A stretch of DNA of 64,000 nt, from positions 61,742,949 to 61,806,948 of the forward strand of contig NC_030383.2 in NCBI RefSeq assembly GCF_001625215.2, in the 5' to 3' direction. The notes beneath the pieces are model-generated. The model saw only the letters and a list, made by a program, of their open reading frames with translations. It searched no databases and was not told the origin of the DNA. The position numbers were made by a program, and so were the translations under genes. This DNA comes from Daucus carota subsp. sativus (lineage: Eukaryota > Streptophyta > Magnoliopsida > Apiales > Apiaceae). Positions 10,246 to 23,600 of the stretch are shown here, in pieces (position 1 is the first letter of the stretch; each line of letters begins with the position of its first letter).

Positions 10246-10320
10246 TTAATCGCACTTTTATTTTCTGCGAGTGTAAGTTTTAGGTACTGACGAGGCATCT
10301 CGTGTGATGAAAAGTATAGC

Positions 10321-10680
10321 GGGTGTTTGGGAGCTGTGATTCAGGACTTAAAAGCTGAGAAGCGGGCTTTCTCTTTTCTTATGGCGGTTTGGCAGACACT
10401 TGCAGCGCTTGATTCAAGAAGAAAAAGCTCGGAAAAATAAGCTACAAAACGTAAAGACCGTTTGGGTTAGCTTAAAAGAAGTGACTTCTTGCTTATAATA
10501 AAGAACTGGAGTAGAAGTGAGAAGTAAATAAGTTAATAAAGTGTTTGGAAAAGAAGCAGAAGCTGTGACAGAGAAGCTAGCATTTTCAGCTTCTTAAAAG
10601 TGCTTCTACTTTTTTAAACAAACGGGTCAAAAGAAGCAGAAGCCAGAAGCAGCTTCTGCTTCTTTGAACCAAACATGCCC
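10321..10680. mobile_element. Probable MITE with a smaller MITE inside it
   Basis: Outer ends GGGTGTTTGGGAG and (reversed) GGGCATGTTTGGTTC. A second pair, GACCGTTTGGGTTAGC and (reversed) GACCCGTTTGTTTAAA, bounds 10456-10628 with AAA on both sides. The inner part is rich in AGAAGCAGAAGC-type motifs. No clean duplication flanks the outer element, so its class is unsettled. Confidence 0.5.
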
Positions 10681-10844
10681 GTAGCTTCTTTTGCACCTCA
10701 ACTTATTTCCATCAACTTCTTTTTAACACAAAACCATATATCTCATGCTTATAAACCTTTTCTGTCTTATTTACTATTAAATACTAATATCACTTTCTAA
10801 CCAGATGTGAATAATTATAAAATTTATAATATAGTAAATATATA

Positions 10845-11143
10845 CTCCCTCCGTCCCAGCCAATTCTTTACGTTTGGTTTGGGCACGGAGGTTAAGAAAT
10901 ATGTATAAAGTAGTGAAAAAGAGAAAGAAAAGTAGGTGAAGTGGTGGGACCCATTAATTTTTAATGTATAAAAGGGAGATAGGGGAGTAAAAGTAGTGTG
11001 AAAAGAAAGTAAAAGTAGTGTGAAAAGGAAGGAAAAGTTGGATAGGGGTGGGACCCATCGACTATTTTTGGTAAGTTTTGAAGTGTAAAGAATTGGACGG
11101 GACATCCCAAAAAGGAAACTGTAAAGAACCGGGACGGAGGGAG
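10845..11143. mobile_element. Stowaway MITE, 299 bp
   Basis: Perfect 13-bp inverted ends CTCCCTCCGTCCC / GGGACGGAGGGAG with TA on both sides (10843-10844 and 11144-11145): the classic plant Tc1/mariner Stowaway. Two antisense open frames through it (10824-11158) are only readings of the repeat. Confidence 0.92.
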
Positions 11144-11580
11144 TATTTGTTTTGTCAAAAAATATATATATTTGTTAATAAATAACTAAATATTAAACTA
11201 CATCTGATTTTTAATCCGATTAATCCTAAATCGGGATTTTAACCGATTAGGTCCGATTTCCTATTTTTATAACACCGCTTGTGACAAAAAATAAAAATTA
11301 TGAATATCTCCCATATAATGCAGAAGAAAACAAATATCTTTCAAATTTAGATTATTCCTGTACAAATCATTTATTTATAAATTAATTGAAAATAATAATT
11401 TTCAGACTAACTTATAAGTTAAGTTATCCAAACACTTAAAAAACTTATAAACCACGATATCCAAACACTTGTAAGAGCTTATAAGTTCAAACCAACTTCT
11501 CACTTATAATCCACCTCTTTATTTTAAGCAATAAGTAGCCCAGCCAAACGGTCCCATATTCAAACGTAGATTAAAAGACG
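11144..11580. other. Intergenic stretch with MITE-like debris
   Basis: 11405-11555 holds ACTTATAAGTT / CCAAACACTTAT repeats and ends CAGCCAAACGGTCCC, resembling a decayed terminal-repeat element without a recoverable left end. Nothing else seen. Confidence 0.35.
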
Positions 11581-11582
11581 AC

Positions 11583-11740
11583 GAGCCCATTTAGTTACCA
11601 AACTGGGCCATTACTCAGCTTATTCAACCCACTGGATCTGAACACTTCACACTTGGGTCTATAAATCATATCCGACGTCGTTTTCAGTTGAGAAGCAAAA
11701 GTCGAGGGCTTAAAACACAAAACCACAAGCCCTAAAACCC
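11583..11740 (+). promoter_or_regulatory. Promoter and leader region of the Sm-D1 gene
   Basis: Contains AGCCCA (reverse TGGGCT, 11583-11588) and TGGGCC (11604-11609), both Site II type, then a telo-box-like AGCCCTAAAACCC at about 11728-11740 in the leader. This pair is common in plant translation and splicing genes. No clear TATA box. Confidence 0.5.
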
Positions 11741-11807
11741 CAAATCTCTCTGCTCTCTTTCACTAAACTCAGAGCGCCTAGCCCTAGATTTCATCTCCTC
11801 GTCAACA

Positions 11808-12018
11808 ATGAAGCTCGTCAGGTCAGTTTGTTCTACACTATTTATGTGTATCGTCTTCGTATAATTTTGTTTTTAGTGTTTGATTTCTTCGATCTGTAAT
11901 TATGCGTGTAATTTGATTAATTGTGAATGTGTGTGTAGGTTTTTGATGAAATTGAACAACGAGACTGTCTCCATTGAGCTTAAGAATGGGACAATTGTTC
12001 ACGGTACTATCACAGGTG

Positions 12019-12082
<64 letters not shown>

Positions 12083-14516
12083 ACTCTCTCTCTCCCTCTC
12101 TCTCCCCCCCCCCTCTCTCTCCATATATATATAATATATGTGAAACAAGAAGCTATTGAATTGAATTGAACATTAATTTGAATAAAGTGTCTGAACTCTG
12201 AGCATGTAGCGTACTTTATAGTGAATTAAAAGTCCATATGTTGTTTTTATTTAGCATGTAGCTTAATTTATAATTAATTAAAAGCAGATATGTTGTTTTT
12301 TATTTCATATTTAATTGTTTCATAAAATCTTGAAGTTTTTAAATAATGTGATGCCTTTAAACATTGTTGGAATTTGGTTTTGTGTTCATTCTTTTAGCTG
12401 TGTTTATTTGTGTTGATATTTATTAAAATTGAAGTATGCACAATTAGGTTACCAGTTGAGCAGTATAATTTTATAATTTCGTGTGAGTGATGATGATATA
12501 AGTGAGGCTTTTGAGTCTTTACTATTTACACTTTACATTAAACTATTGTTTTAAACAGAATTGCGCCGATTTGTAGTTTCCGTTTATTACCCCAGTTGTG
12601 TCAAGTTGTGCATACTATTTTATGCAAATCTACATGTAATGAAGTATTATCCACTTTTGCTGTTGCATCTGTGGTACTTTATAGGGTACAGTTAACTATA
12701 CTCACAGTGCAAATATTTGTATTCTTTGCAGGAGAAGCATTTGTTGTAGGACATGGTTTATCATTGCCAGCCCTGTGTTAGTTGTGTATCACATGTATGT
12801 TCTGGGAAGTATAGTGTAAGGAAAATTACCTTTTAATAGAAATAGCAGGTTAAAATTTATTTCTAAAACTGAAACATATTAATATAGTCACTCGTATATG
12901 AGGAACTGCAGTAATTTGTTATAGTATCATTCCATAGAAAGGCTTCGAGTGCTGTATTTCCATTTAGGTGCGTGTCAGTAGGTTTTATAGGTTTACCCTT
13001 CCCAATTGTCTGATTGTCAACTTCTGTTTCAAGAACATAAAATTCTGTAATTTGGCATCATGTATGTTTAGAATACCAAAAACTAATTGAAAAGTTATTT
13101 CATATTTCGAACTGTTAAAAGTTCATATAGGTCTACTTTTTGTCAATATGATTGCCTTACAATTAGATATTAAGTTCTATACTGTTGCAGTTAAATGAAA
13201 TTTAAATGGGAACTTGAGTGAGATGACCCTGGAAGTCAAAACTGACGGTTTATATTTTACATCTGCTTTATATTTGTTCTCTGCCTTATCAAGTTATGAT
13301 TTCCCGGCCTATTTTAAACAGACCTTTACATTCATCAGGGATAAGTAAAAATAGAAAAGGACCCACCGCTTATCTCTTGGCCTATTCTCTTACTCACTAG
13401 AACAATCTAAATTGTTGATACCCTGTTTCCTTTTGAATTCTGTGTGCTTTTATTGCTACTTGAAGAGATAGATTTATTGAGGATGAGACGGAGCATACCA
13501 AGTTAAGTATGTTGAAAGCCTCAACTGTAGTTGTCTTGAAAGTATTTTGTCTGAGTTTTTGCATTTTTAAGATTTCAATTGATTTAGATTATAATTTAAA
13601 TTAGATGTGTAAACAATTTTTGTGTGATGTGTAATTTTTTTCAATAATTGGAATTTTCAGTCAGACTTCTTCTCTTTCTTCATGTGTTTTGCTACTGATG
13701 TTGACAGAATTTCATGTCAAGTTGGAACCATATAAATAGTAGTGTATCAATATTAAAAGCACAAGGTGATAAAATGTAGGAGGTTTTTTTTCCTTCCCTA
13801 TATGAGCTTTCACGTTTTCTCAAATCATGTCAATTTCTTGCTACCAACGTCAAGATTCCATTGTCATTAAAGAATCTAGTTTGTCCCAAAAACCTTTTTA
13901 TTACCAACTGCTAGTTTGTACCCATGAGATTTTTTATAATAGCATCTCACTTGAACCACATGACCTTGAATTGATTGATTAATGTTGTGGAGAACTTTTT
14001 ACAAATATCATGAGAATCTTATAGAATGTATGATAGCTACTCCAGTGTTCTGGTGACTGATAGCCTCACCTAATGCTATGGAATTTGCAATCATTACTTT
14101 AGTAGTGTCAATTGCATACTCTTTTCTTAATATTGGATGATCCACATTTCAGGTGTGGATATCAGTATGAACACACATTTAAAGACTGTAAAACTTACAC
14201 TGAGGGGGAAGAACCCAGTGACTCTAGATCACCTGAGTGTTAGGGGGAACAACATCCGTTACTATATCTTGCCTGATAGCTTGAATCTTGAGACCTTGTT
14301 GGTGGAAGAGACACCGAGGGTTAAGCCCAAGAAGCCAACTGCAGGTTTTTTAACTCTTTCTGGTTACCACTTATTTTTTGCTAAATACTTTTTCCTCTTG
14401 TTATAAATGTTATCGTAATTACTATCTACCCTAATTAAAAATTTCACAATTCAGGGAGGCCTGTGGGACGTGGTAGGGGACGTGGACGCGGGCGTGGTCG
14501 TGGGCGAGGCCGTTAA
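11808..14516 (+). CDS. Small nuclear ribonucleoprotein Sm-D1
   Basis: Four exons: 11808-11821, 11939-12015, 14153-14344, 14455-14516, summing to 345 bases (114 residues plus stop), all GT/AG and frame-consistent. The first exon has only 14 bases (MKLV plus two bases). Product: [19 protein letters not shown] (Sm1 motif), then [16 protein letters not shown] (Sm2), and a C-terminal RPVGRG(RG)n tail whose arginines are normally symmetrically dimethylated. Sm-D1 is part of the seven-member Sm ring on U1, U2, U4 and U5 snRNAs in the spliceosome. The length matches plant Sm-D1 (about 114-116). Intron 2 is 2.1 kb and opens, five bases after its donor, with a long CT tract. Nothing suggests damage. 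Confidence 0.97.
12021..12122 (+). repeat. (CT)n microsatellite directly behind a splice donor of Sm-D1
   Basis: About 60 bases of uninterrupted TC repeats from 12021, then a less regular C/T tract with a C8-9 run to about 12122 and a short AT repeat after it. It follows the intron-2 donor ACAG/GTGAA with no spacing. Confidence 0.95.
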
Positions 14517-14880
14517 TTCTGTTGCACTGCTACAATTTTTCCAATATTATGTTTCATTGCATTGTTGGAGTTTATATGGTAATGTGCCAACAGTACCTAA
14601 AATGGACGATCGGAGGTTATTAGTTTAAGTTATGCACCGAGTGGGATTCATGTCTGTTCAATTAAACTTGGCTCCTTTTAGGTGGTCACAAATCCTCATC
14701 TAGTTTCAAGTATGGAGTATTGTTCTAGTGTAATGTGTAGTTTCTGCTTTGTCTATTTGAAAATTATGCTCTACAATCTTACTTCTAAATTAGTGAATTC
14801 GAGGCTCCTTGGATGTTTTGGCCGGTATTGACAAAGCGTCTGAGCTATATTTGGCATGCTTATCTTTATTCTCGTTACTT
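14517..14880 (+). other. 3' UTR and flank of Sm-D1
   Basis: No coding frame or element. Presumed 3' UTR followed by spacer up to the MITE. Confidence 0.5.
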
Positions 14881-15267
14881 AGAGCAAGTCTAGTGGTGAT
14901 GCTAAAGTAGGTGCTATTGCTATAATATAGCATCCAAGCATAAAATTCAACTCCAATGAGATGCTAAACTTGAATGTAAAATAGCAAAATGCTATACTTG
15001 GTGTTAAATATAGAACCAACTATAGATGGTGCTATAATTGCCACATAAGCATGCAAGTGACAAAATGCATTAATAAAGTAATAGTGACAAATATAGTTAT
15101 GTACTTTAAGATTATGTAATTAGAATATAGCTTTATTTGGATATGTTTGGTGCTATTTTGCATTTATCATTGGACCATAAGTTCTATTTTAACATCAAAA
15201 ATCACTTTTTGGTTTCAAATTATGACAATAGCTACACCTATTTTAACATCGCCATTGGATTTGCTCT
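14881..15267. mobile_element. MITE, 387 bp
   Basis: Imperfect 23-bp inverted ends, left AGAGCAAGTCTAGTGGTGAT and right (reversed) AGAGCAAATCCAATGGCGAT. The interior carries GCTATA/TATAGC-rich sequence and no coding capacity. I could not define a target duplication, so the superfamily is open. Confidence 0.65.
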
Positions 15268-16080
15268 CAGTGGTAGCTTTTATTTGTTTGCAGTTTGCCC
15301 AGTAGTGTTTCTAGTTTTTTCTACATCAACCATGATATGATCACATTAATTTTGAAATTTTAAATTGGCAACCGCGAAGTAATGAAGACCTGCATACAAG
15401 AAATATGCGGAAGGGGCATGTTCAATTTTCTCTTTCAAGGAGGGTTGTTTTTTATGAATTTTTATTAAAGGGTGTGTAACAATGACTATATAAAAATTTG
15501 AGAAGATTGATACACTTTAGCAGGTAGTTATAGAACTAAGGTGAAATATTGTTCTAAATATACGACGAAAATACATAAAATAGATTTAATATGTATGTTT
15601 TTACTATATTATTTAGATATACATTTTTTTGCCACTAGCACATCAACAGATTTGATAAAATTCATTCGTCAAAGCCCATTAATAAGAAATAATTTTACTT
15701 GAGTTTTCACTATGTATGTTTCATTTCCAACTAAAATTGTATAGAATATCATAAAATATATTCCTTCGGAATATTAACCCATATTATAATTTATAAATTA
15801 TTTTATTTATTTATTTAAATAAAAATATAATGTTCAACTTTTATTCAAGAACAATGTTCAACAACAATTATGAAAGTATATTATACGTCTTAAAATGCAT
15901 CAAAAATAATATAAAAATTGTTAATAAATCTCTTTCAAAAAAAGAAAAAATTGTTAATAAATGGACGGCAGAGAGGGAGGGAGTCAGAATTTAGGTTATT
16001 TTTTGTGCTGAAATTAAGATATTTTGGATAAGTTTCAAACTACTGCTATTGAGGAACACACACTTCCGTAACAAAATTAG
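15268..16080. other. AT-rich intergenic stretch
   Basis: No gene or bounded repeat recognised. Confidence 0.45.
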
Positions 16081-16082
16081 CA

Positions 16083-16176
16083 TGGGCCTGGTCACGGGCC
16101 CACACAAACCGTTGCTTTTGGTACAAGACAAGAAGCATCTGACTCAAACCTAATCATTACACGACACATATATAAA
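16083..16176 (+). promoter_or_regulatory. Promoter of the OEP7-like gene
   Basis: TGGGCC at 16083-16088 and GGGCCCA around 16096 are Site II type motifs. TATATAAA at about 16169-16176 is a good TATA box, placing the start near 16200, about 50 bases before the ATG. Confidence 0.6.
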
Positions 16177-16249
16177 CTCTAAACATCTTTAACTTGTGAA
16201 ACTCAACAACATAGGAGACTAACTCAATTTCAAGATTCATAAGATTATT

Positions 16250-16456
16250 ATGGGGAAGGGCAATTCGGTGAAGACAGCAGCAGTGGTGCTCGGAGCCCTG
16301 GCTCTAGGATGGGCCACAATTGAGCTTGCTTTCAAGCCATGGCTTGACCAGGCTCGAAAAGCTATGAACAAGTCTGATCCTGCTAAGGACCCTGATGATG
16401 CCTCTACTTCTGCTCCTCCTGCTCCTGTTATTGATGAAGAGCAGCCTGCTTCTTAG
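16250..16456 (+). CDS. Chloroplast outer envelope protein 7 (OEP7)-like
   Basis: Intronless, 68 residues. It starts [20 protein letters not shown] with one hydrophobic segment at about residues 9-26 ([19 protein letters not shown]), then the positively charged [20 protein letters not shown] and a soft acidic, Ala/Pro/Ser-rich tail. This matches plant OEP7/E6.7, whose KSDPTKDPDD motif is nearly identical here ([10 protein letters not shown]). OEP7 is a signal-anchored protein inserted into the plastid outer envelope with AKR2 help. The transmembrane segment and following basic patch form the targeting signal. Length is typical. A TATA box and Site II motifs precede it. Confidence 0.9.
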   Translation: MGKGNSVKTAAVVLGALALGWATIELAFKPWLDQARKAMNKSDPAKDPDDASTSAPPAPVIDEEQPAS

Positions 16457-17654
16457 GTTTATTTATTTATGTGTTATGATGTATTGGCTTCGGCCTGGAT
16501 TAGCCTCCCTAGATTCCGCTAATTGTGATGATTTATTGTTGGGATGTGGTTTGGATTATATGTGATGGATATTTTGTTATGGAAATTTGTTTTCTCTGTA
16601 TATTTGGCTAAAGAGATGAAGCCAAATTTTTTTTTTTTTTTGGATGTATTGATTGTGATGAATAATTAAAAGATGAATTATCTTAAACATGGGTTTGAAA
16701 AATTTGAAATCGGATTTAATAGGTTGACATATTGATTTGGGATTTTTTAAAGTTTATAAGATATTTTGTGCAAATAAATCGAATATTTTAGTCAAATCGG
16801 AGTTTAGTTGGCAAATTGCTAATACATTTTTCAAGATTAATCGAGATTTTTTAAAAATGTTATCATCTTGTAAGCATGGTAAAAAGGCTGTGTTTTCAAC
16901 TGATTAAAAAGAGTACGTGAACTTCCTTAAGAAAAAAAAAAGGGTTCAGATATCTGTAAAATTTAGAGGCATAGCTTAGAGAGATTCTCTATCAATCTCA
17001 TCTCATGTGTTGGGTTTGATTCAGAAGTGCAAAAATCACTCATTTATACTTTATAAGCTAATTGCAAGAATCACTCATTTATACTTTATAAGCTAAGATG
17101 CTTTACTCCTGACAAAAAAATATAGAAACCAAGATGCTTTACTAAACAAAGGTAGTCTGTCAACATTAGTTTTTCGACTTGACTACTTCATAAAACTGAA
17201 AGAAGGGCAGATATATAGATACTAAACGCAATTAACATTCAACAGACAGTAATACATTTAGGGTAATAAATACTATTTCTACCTATACAGAATATGCAGA
17301 GCTCATCTTTGTTACTAACTGAAGCAAGACTAGATCATTATGGCATAACAGACAATCAAGACTGGGTCTCATCCTTTCGTAGCCTCCTGGTGTCGGGTAG
17401 GGAACTAGGCGTAACCTTACTCAACGGGATCTATTGGCGAAAGTACACCCCATAGTTTCTTAACAGGCAGGACTTGGACTCTTCACCTTCGGTTATATCT
17501 CTGTGATGATGATCAGTATCAGTCCGTTTATAGAGGGTTTCTGAAATAGTAAAATCTGTCAAACATGAAGGCAGATAATGCAGAATATAAATAATAAAGA
17601 CCACGTCCATTTCTGAGTCACCTTGATACAAAATTGATAGACTGTCTCCAGATG
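16457..17654. other. Spacer between OEP7-like gene and SCY2, including a small tandem duplication
   Basis: 3' flanks of two convergent genes. At 17029-17098 a unit reading AATCACTCATTTATACTTTA + TAAGCTAA is present twice in tandem. A T15 run lies near 16627. Nothing else recognised. Confidence 0.5.
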
Positions 17655-20600
17655 TTATACACCATATCTTTTTAAAGCTTTGCTTAAACTCGGCATAACA
17701 TTATATGCTTGATAAGATCTTCTCAGCTCAATGATGGAACCAACCTGGAATGAAAACAGTCGATGTAGCAAATACTTAAGAATCCATACATGATGCAAAA
17801 GTTGTAAGGAGAAAACATTAGAATCCCTATAGAATACCATAAGTTAGCAAGCAGGCACCTAACACCTGCTCTATAGGATTAGCACACTAACAAGATATCA
17901 TAAGGTGAGTAACATGAGTGGATTGTATGATATATGCATCAGATAGTGAGATAGGTAGTGCTTTAGCTGAAAAGGCAAAAATACATAATCTCTGAAATAA
18001 AGAATAAGTAGACAATACTCTCAAAAAATATATTGTGAGCTCTATGGACATGTAAACTTCCATGACACATTCAGTCATAACGCAGACAATTAAGAACAAA
18101 GGAGTACTAAATTATAATTCCAAATCCGCCATAACATATAACTGATAGTGTTAAGAAGAGTCCCAGCAAAGGGTGACACTAAAAATTTCAGATTGCTTAG
18201 AGTCTTAGCCGAAACAACCTCTCCTCTCTATTCTGAGGGGTAAAGTAAGGTCTGCCTTATATCTTACTCTACACCGACTCTGCTCAACCAGCAGTGTAGA
18301 CTGTAGAGTGAGATATACTGGGTATGTTTGGTTTGGTTAGCATTAAACAGAGTTGGCAACACCACCAAACTATCACTGGATCACATCAAGTAAGATATAA
18401 CACTAAATTAGCTTCAAATTGCCTTCTTTTACATGCTTTCGATAAGATTCAAAATAATTTAACTGAAAATAATGGTTGTCCAGGATAAAAAATATAAGTA
18501 GCTGGAAATGATGGATTCAGAAAATACAGTTAACTATGGAACTGCTTCTTGTCGGTTCTCCAAATTACTCATAAGGTGAGTAGAATTATATAACAACTTA
18601 CATAGCAGCAAGGTTTTATTAAGTTCTTATAAGACTCAGCTCTGACCAAGCAGAGAGTAAGGCCTGAAGTAATATACTTACAATGATTAATACTGATGTA
18701 AAACTTATTGAGAATCCCAAATTAATGCTCCGTAAATAATGATCAAGAATGCTAGAAGTAGTTGCCAGAGTGGCAAGCAACAGACCTCCTGCAACGTTTT
18801 CATTAAAAAGAGAGAGAATGATGTGAGTAAAATAAGCAGTGAATGGCATCAGCGCTTCTGATAAATTATAAATAATATAATTCTTATAAAATGAGTTTTA
18901 CAAGACATTAGGCAGACGTACCCCAAAAACGAGTAGAAGCTTGGACCTTCGTTAAATATTCAATGGTGGCCTTTCCAGGCTTTATCTTTGGTATTCTGGC
19001 ACCCATCTTATTCAAGTAATCAGAAATCTCCTTTGGCATGTTGGCCTAAATGAAGTTCACTTGTTAGTACAACATCCTTACATTAATTAATCAAAGGCGG
19101 AGAACAAATCTTAATTCCCGTAACAATTAATAACAAATAACAAATCTTTTTTACTATAAGTTACAATATATTAGTATACAATATACAGAATCTGATTCAA
19201 TTATATTAGTAGTATAGTGATAGTGCTTTCATTGGCTATAAAATTGATTCAAATAAATTATAAATGATATACAAAGTGAAATATTACAACTACACCATAT
19301 ATCCCAGACCTATTTATTTTAAAACATAACAATTACATAAATTAAATTATCTCTACCACACTAAGTTTCTCAAGATTAGTAGTACAATACACAAGTTTCT
19401 AATAAAGTTGAGGTATAAATTCAGGAAAGTACTTTAAAATTTAAGAACAAGCTTAACATCCTTTTCAGAAAGTTATTTTACATGTTAAAGATTTTTTTTT
19501 CTTGGACTTCTTGGGTTGAGCGAGAGTCGAACCCGGTACAACACAGGATAAACCCATCACTTGGGCTATCCAATCACGGTCACATGTTATAGTTAATTAT
19601 CAAGCTATCTGTCAGATATTTAAAATTGGTCGCAATGCTATATGCAAACAAGCAGCAATAATCTTCAAAGGATATATATCACTAGGTCAAACACACTTAC
19701 AATGTCAAATATGTTGAATACGAAGACAAAGAACGAATAAATTGTATAGTAAACCCATGGCCCTGCTCCAGTAGATGTTTCAGGATTAAGCATCTGTTTT
19801 ATATATTCCCAAACAGGCGAGCCAAGAAGACTGCAAGAAATGATTCATTAGGAAATAGCAATTGACAATTCTTTTGTAGAATTAAGCGTATGCCACTATC
19901 AGAAATTCCACATATAACCTCATTAACATTCACTAGGTACTTATATAGAATCGAAAGATCGAAACAAAAAAGAAAGCATTGATAAATAGACATCTGAATA
20001 GATGAACAACCCTGCAAGAATGCTCGGAACTGCCAAGAGATAGGTGGTAGTGAGTATAGGCTGCATTCCGGATGGATTAATATTGAATGGGATATATGGT
20101 TCCACCTCTGTAATAGGTGAGCCTTGTCTGTAAAAAAAAAATTAACAAACAACAAATTAAGTATTTTTCTTATGCTATATTATTCATGTCAATTTGCATA
20201 CAATACTGCAATTAGTAAAATTAAAGGTTGTAGATACAATTATTTTCGGTTCACACCTCTTTATCCGAGAGTGCTCTCCTAATCTGGTAGATATAAACAA
20301 TTTACTTCATTGTGGTTGATATACATAGTTACACCAATACACTTTTGATACTACTTGCAGCGCACAAAAAACGAATATGTATAAAAGAACATTAATTTTT
20401 CCTCATACAGTAATTATAAAGTGAGAAGTCCAAGTCACATAGCAATCAGTAGCTTGTTATTACAAAAAAAGGAGAAGGTAGCCAAAGTCACCTTGAGCTA
20501 GAAGCTAGCTTAAATCCATAATATTGTAGCTTGATTTTTCTACAACCCTCAGTTACAACCACAGCATACATAGTCACCACAGTGAAAATGACCAATACTG

Positions 20601-23600
20601 CAAGCGCATAAGGCCACCAGCTCAGAGTACTTCCTGCAACAAAAGGGTACAAATATAACAAATAGTAAGGCACATCATCAGCTGCATGCAATCAGAGCGA
20701 TCGCCACCAAGTCGAGTGCAAAAGTATTTGTCTGTGGTGATGATTAGTAAAACAGAGGGACCTTCAATTGGATTCTGATACCAGCTGGAAATTATCATAT
20801 TGCAAAATTCGATTAAGCCTAATAAAAGATGAGGTCAAAAACTTTCATACTTGCCCGGGGGATTATTTTTCAGCATGAGCCAACTAGCATGCGGTACAAA
20901 ACATTGTTGAATGGGAAGAACATTACTCAGCAGACAGTGTCAGGCAACTATGCATATCATTCTGATTAGACTAGTGTCTTATTTGATTACAAGCTTTAAT
21001 AAATGAAAAGCAGATATCCTTTGATATTGCATAAGCAAAAGATTACTGATTTTACCACTTGGTTTGACGATAAAAATTTTATAAAAAAAACAGATGAGTA
21101 ACTAAAGTTTTGATGTAAATTTCAGTCCGACACTAACCTGAAACCTGAGTCAACAACTTGTGTAATGTTTCTTTGTAGCCAGACAAAATTCCAACACAGA
21201 TAATCAAAGATGATCCTTGTCCTGAACCACCACAATTAAGTTTATTAAGGAACAACACACAATAACTGACAATAAAATATGTGTATATATAGTTCTGTGT
21301 TTGTGTTGGTACTGGAGGAGTTTCAAGGCATTTTCAAATTTCTAGTAAAAAACGTCCATTCGCATCAGGGTATCGAAATTTAGTAAAATAAAATGCTAAG
21401 TAAGTAAATAAAGAAAGCATGATAAAGTTCTGGGAATTAGACGGGGCAAGAATAAGACTGAGTAATCAACTGATTATAGAAAGCTAACAGCTATCAACAA
21501 TAGAACAGGCAAGTAATAAGAGAAGGCCAAGAACAAAAGGTAAATACCAAAACCAGAATCTGTTATTTTTTCACAAATCCAACTCATAGTCATTGCACCA
21601 GAGACCAATAGAAGAGTTGTAACCATCACATGTTTTACCCTGAAAACAATGCAAATTGAAATGCATAAATCTCAAGGGAGAGCAACTGCACACATCAGAA
21701 AATCAATATTTACGGTGCAAGACCCATGCTAAACCTTTTCAAGTTGTGAACTAGGTTAAATGTGCATCAATTAGCATCAATGTCATCCAATTCTAGATCA
21801 TAAGCATGAAGCATTAAATAACAAGTAAAAGTTTACATATTTACCATTATCTGTACAGAAAAGTTCAATAAACATATATAGAAGAGCATATGTTCTTCAT
21901 ATCTATTCTTTTTTTGTTATTCACTAACTATAGTTTCAGTATAAGATAAAAGCGAGGCTAGTTCACTGCGTAAAGAAAATTAATGCTTTAAGTAGCTGAG
22001 AAACTTATTTCTGGAAGCTCACATTTACAAAAGGTGACACAAGTAGACAGAGAGAGATATTATAAAGTGATATGATGTTAAATGTTACTAAAATATATAA
22101 AAAAAATTGAGCATATTAATAAGATACCTCTACCAGGATTCGTCTTATTACCGACGCTATGTAGTTAATGAAGTCTACGTATACTTGGTGTTACGAAGCA
22201 TTAGTATAGAAAATTCGATTATGGTAGAGGTGGCTGTCAAAGCTAGTTGACTAAGCTTCTCAATAAAAAAAACTAGGACTGAAATAGGTTTTCACTATGT
22301 AAATTATAACCGGAAAAGTAGAAGTCTTCCTTTCCAGTCTCTTCTCTCTTTAACGGATAGAAACTGTAGAGCAAGAGAGATGATAGGTAAATCCTAAAAA
22401 AGAATACTGACTGACAGTGTTATGAAATAACAACCAAAACATCTGTTACGTCAATCAATCTAACCAAAACTACTGTGTAGTAAACTAGCAACAGCCAATA
22501 AGATATCAGCATATTGCATGACTGCAATAGTCTGCAAATTTTCTCACCACTTAAACCTAGTTCAGATTAACAAAGCAGAGTTGATTCACAGATATTTGTA
22601 TATCATTATTGGCAAGAGATACAATAAAATAACTAAAATTACCTGGAAGTTTCTGCATAGATGGAATAAGGCAGAGAATAGCAAGCAAGAATCAGACCCT
22701 CCACTGTTCCAAAGCATAGCGATATCCACCATCTAAAAAATGTTTAACCAAAATTATACAGTATGTGAGAACCTTAATTATATAATCAGGAAACAATCAT
22801 ATAACAAACTCCATGAAAGAATGACTACTCTCACTGCTTGAGATGAAAAGCAAGACACACATATAACTCTTAATCTTCTCCTGGCCATCTAAGCCTTCTT
22901 TCCGCAGCTTTACCAAGGAAGGAACAAGATGACAAAGTACCTGAATATAAGAGTTTCAACAACTTAGCATGCGGTTGAGTTGAATATCAGACTTTTACTA
23001 GTAATGTAAAAGGTACATCGTCATATCATCACATATCAGATATGAGCCTTTGCAATTAAAAGTACCAAACCTGCATAACAATTGATGCCACGATTTGAGG
23101 ACTAATTCCAAGTTGAAAAAAGGAGAGCTTAAGTTCTGGTGCAAAATCACCAAGTTCATCTGCCAAAACATAATGTGAAATCTTCGAATGTTAATTAATG
23201 AAATATGGGATCAATGATTTTAAAAGAACCGAATCAATCATACATTCTTAATTTCTTACTAGACTTCTAGAAAAAGTTTGTATGATAAAAGGTATTATTC
23301 TTCCCATGAATCCTGGAAACCCAGCCTTAGCCTAATGACCTTCCCTGCTGAACTACACCCATTTGAACCATTGCTAGATGGAAAGCAATTAAAGTCTACT
23401 TATCAATTCCAAGGAAGCAAATCTAGGACACTAGGACTATGAAACACAATCTGCTACAAGTTACAAACTTTGCAGGATTAACTTAAAAACATTAACTTGC
23501 AAAATAGGACAAAATGTTTTTTTTTTACTTATTTTGCAACCAAAACATCTAGGACTCCGGTCATGTAGAAAATCAACAAAAGACTATTTGGCATTTTATG

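Noticed and set aside
10824-11158. Two antisense frames of 93 and 65 codons
   Set aside because: They read through a Stowaway MITE and are an effect of its composition.
11880-12159. Two open frames reading long Ser-Leu runs near Sm-D1
   Set aside because: They are translations of the CT microsatellite in intron 2. The spliced Sm-D1 frame explains the region.
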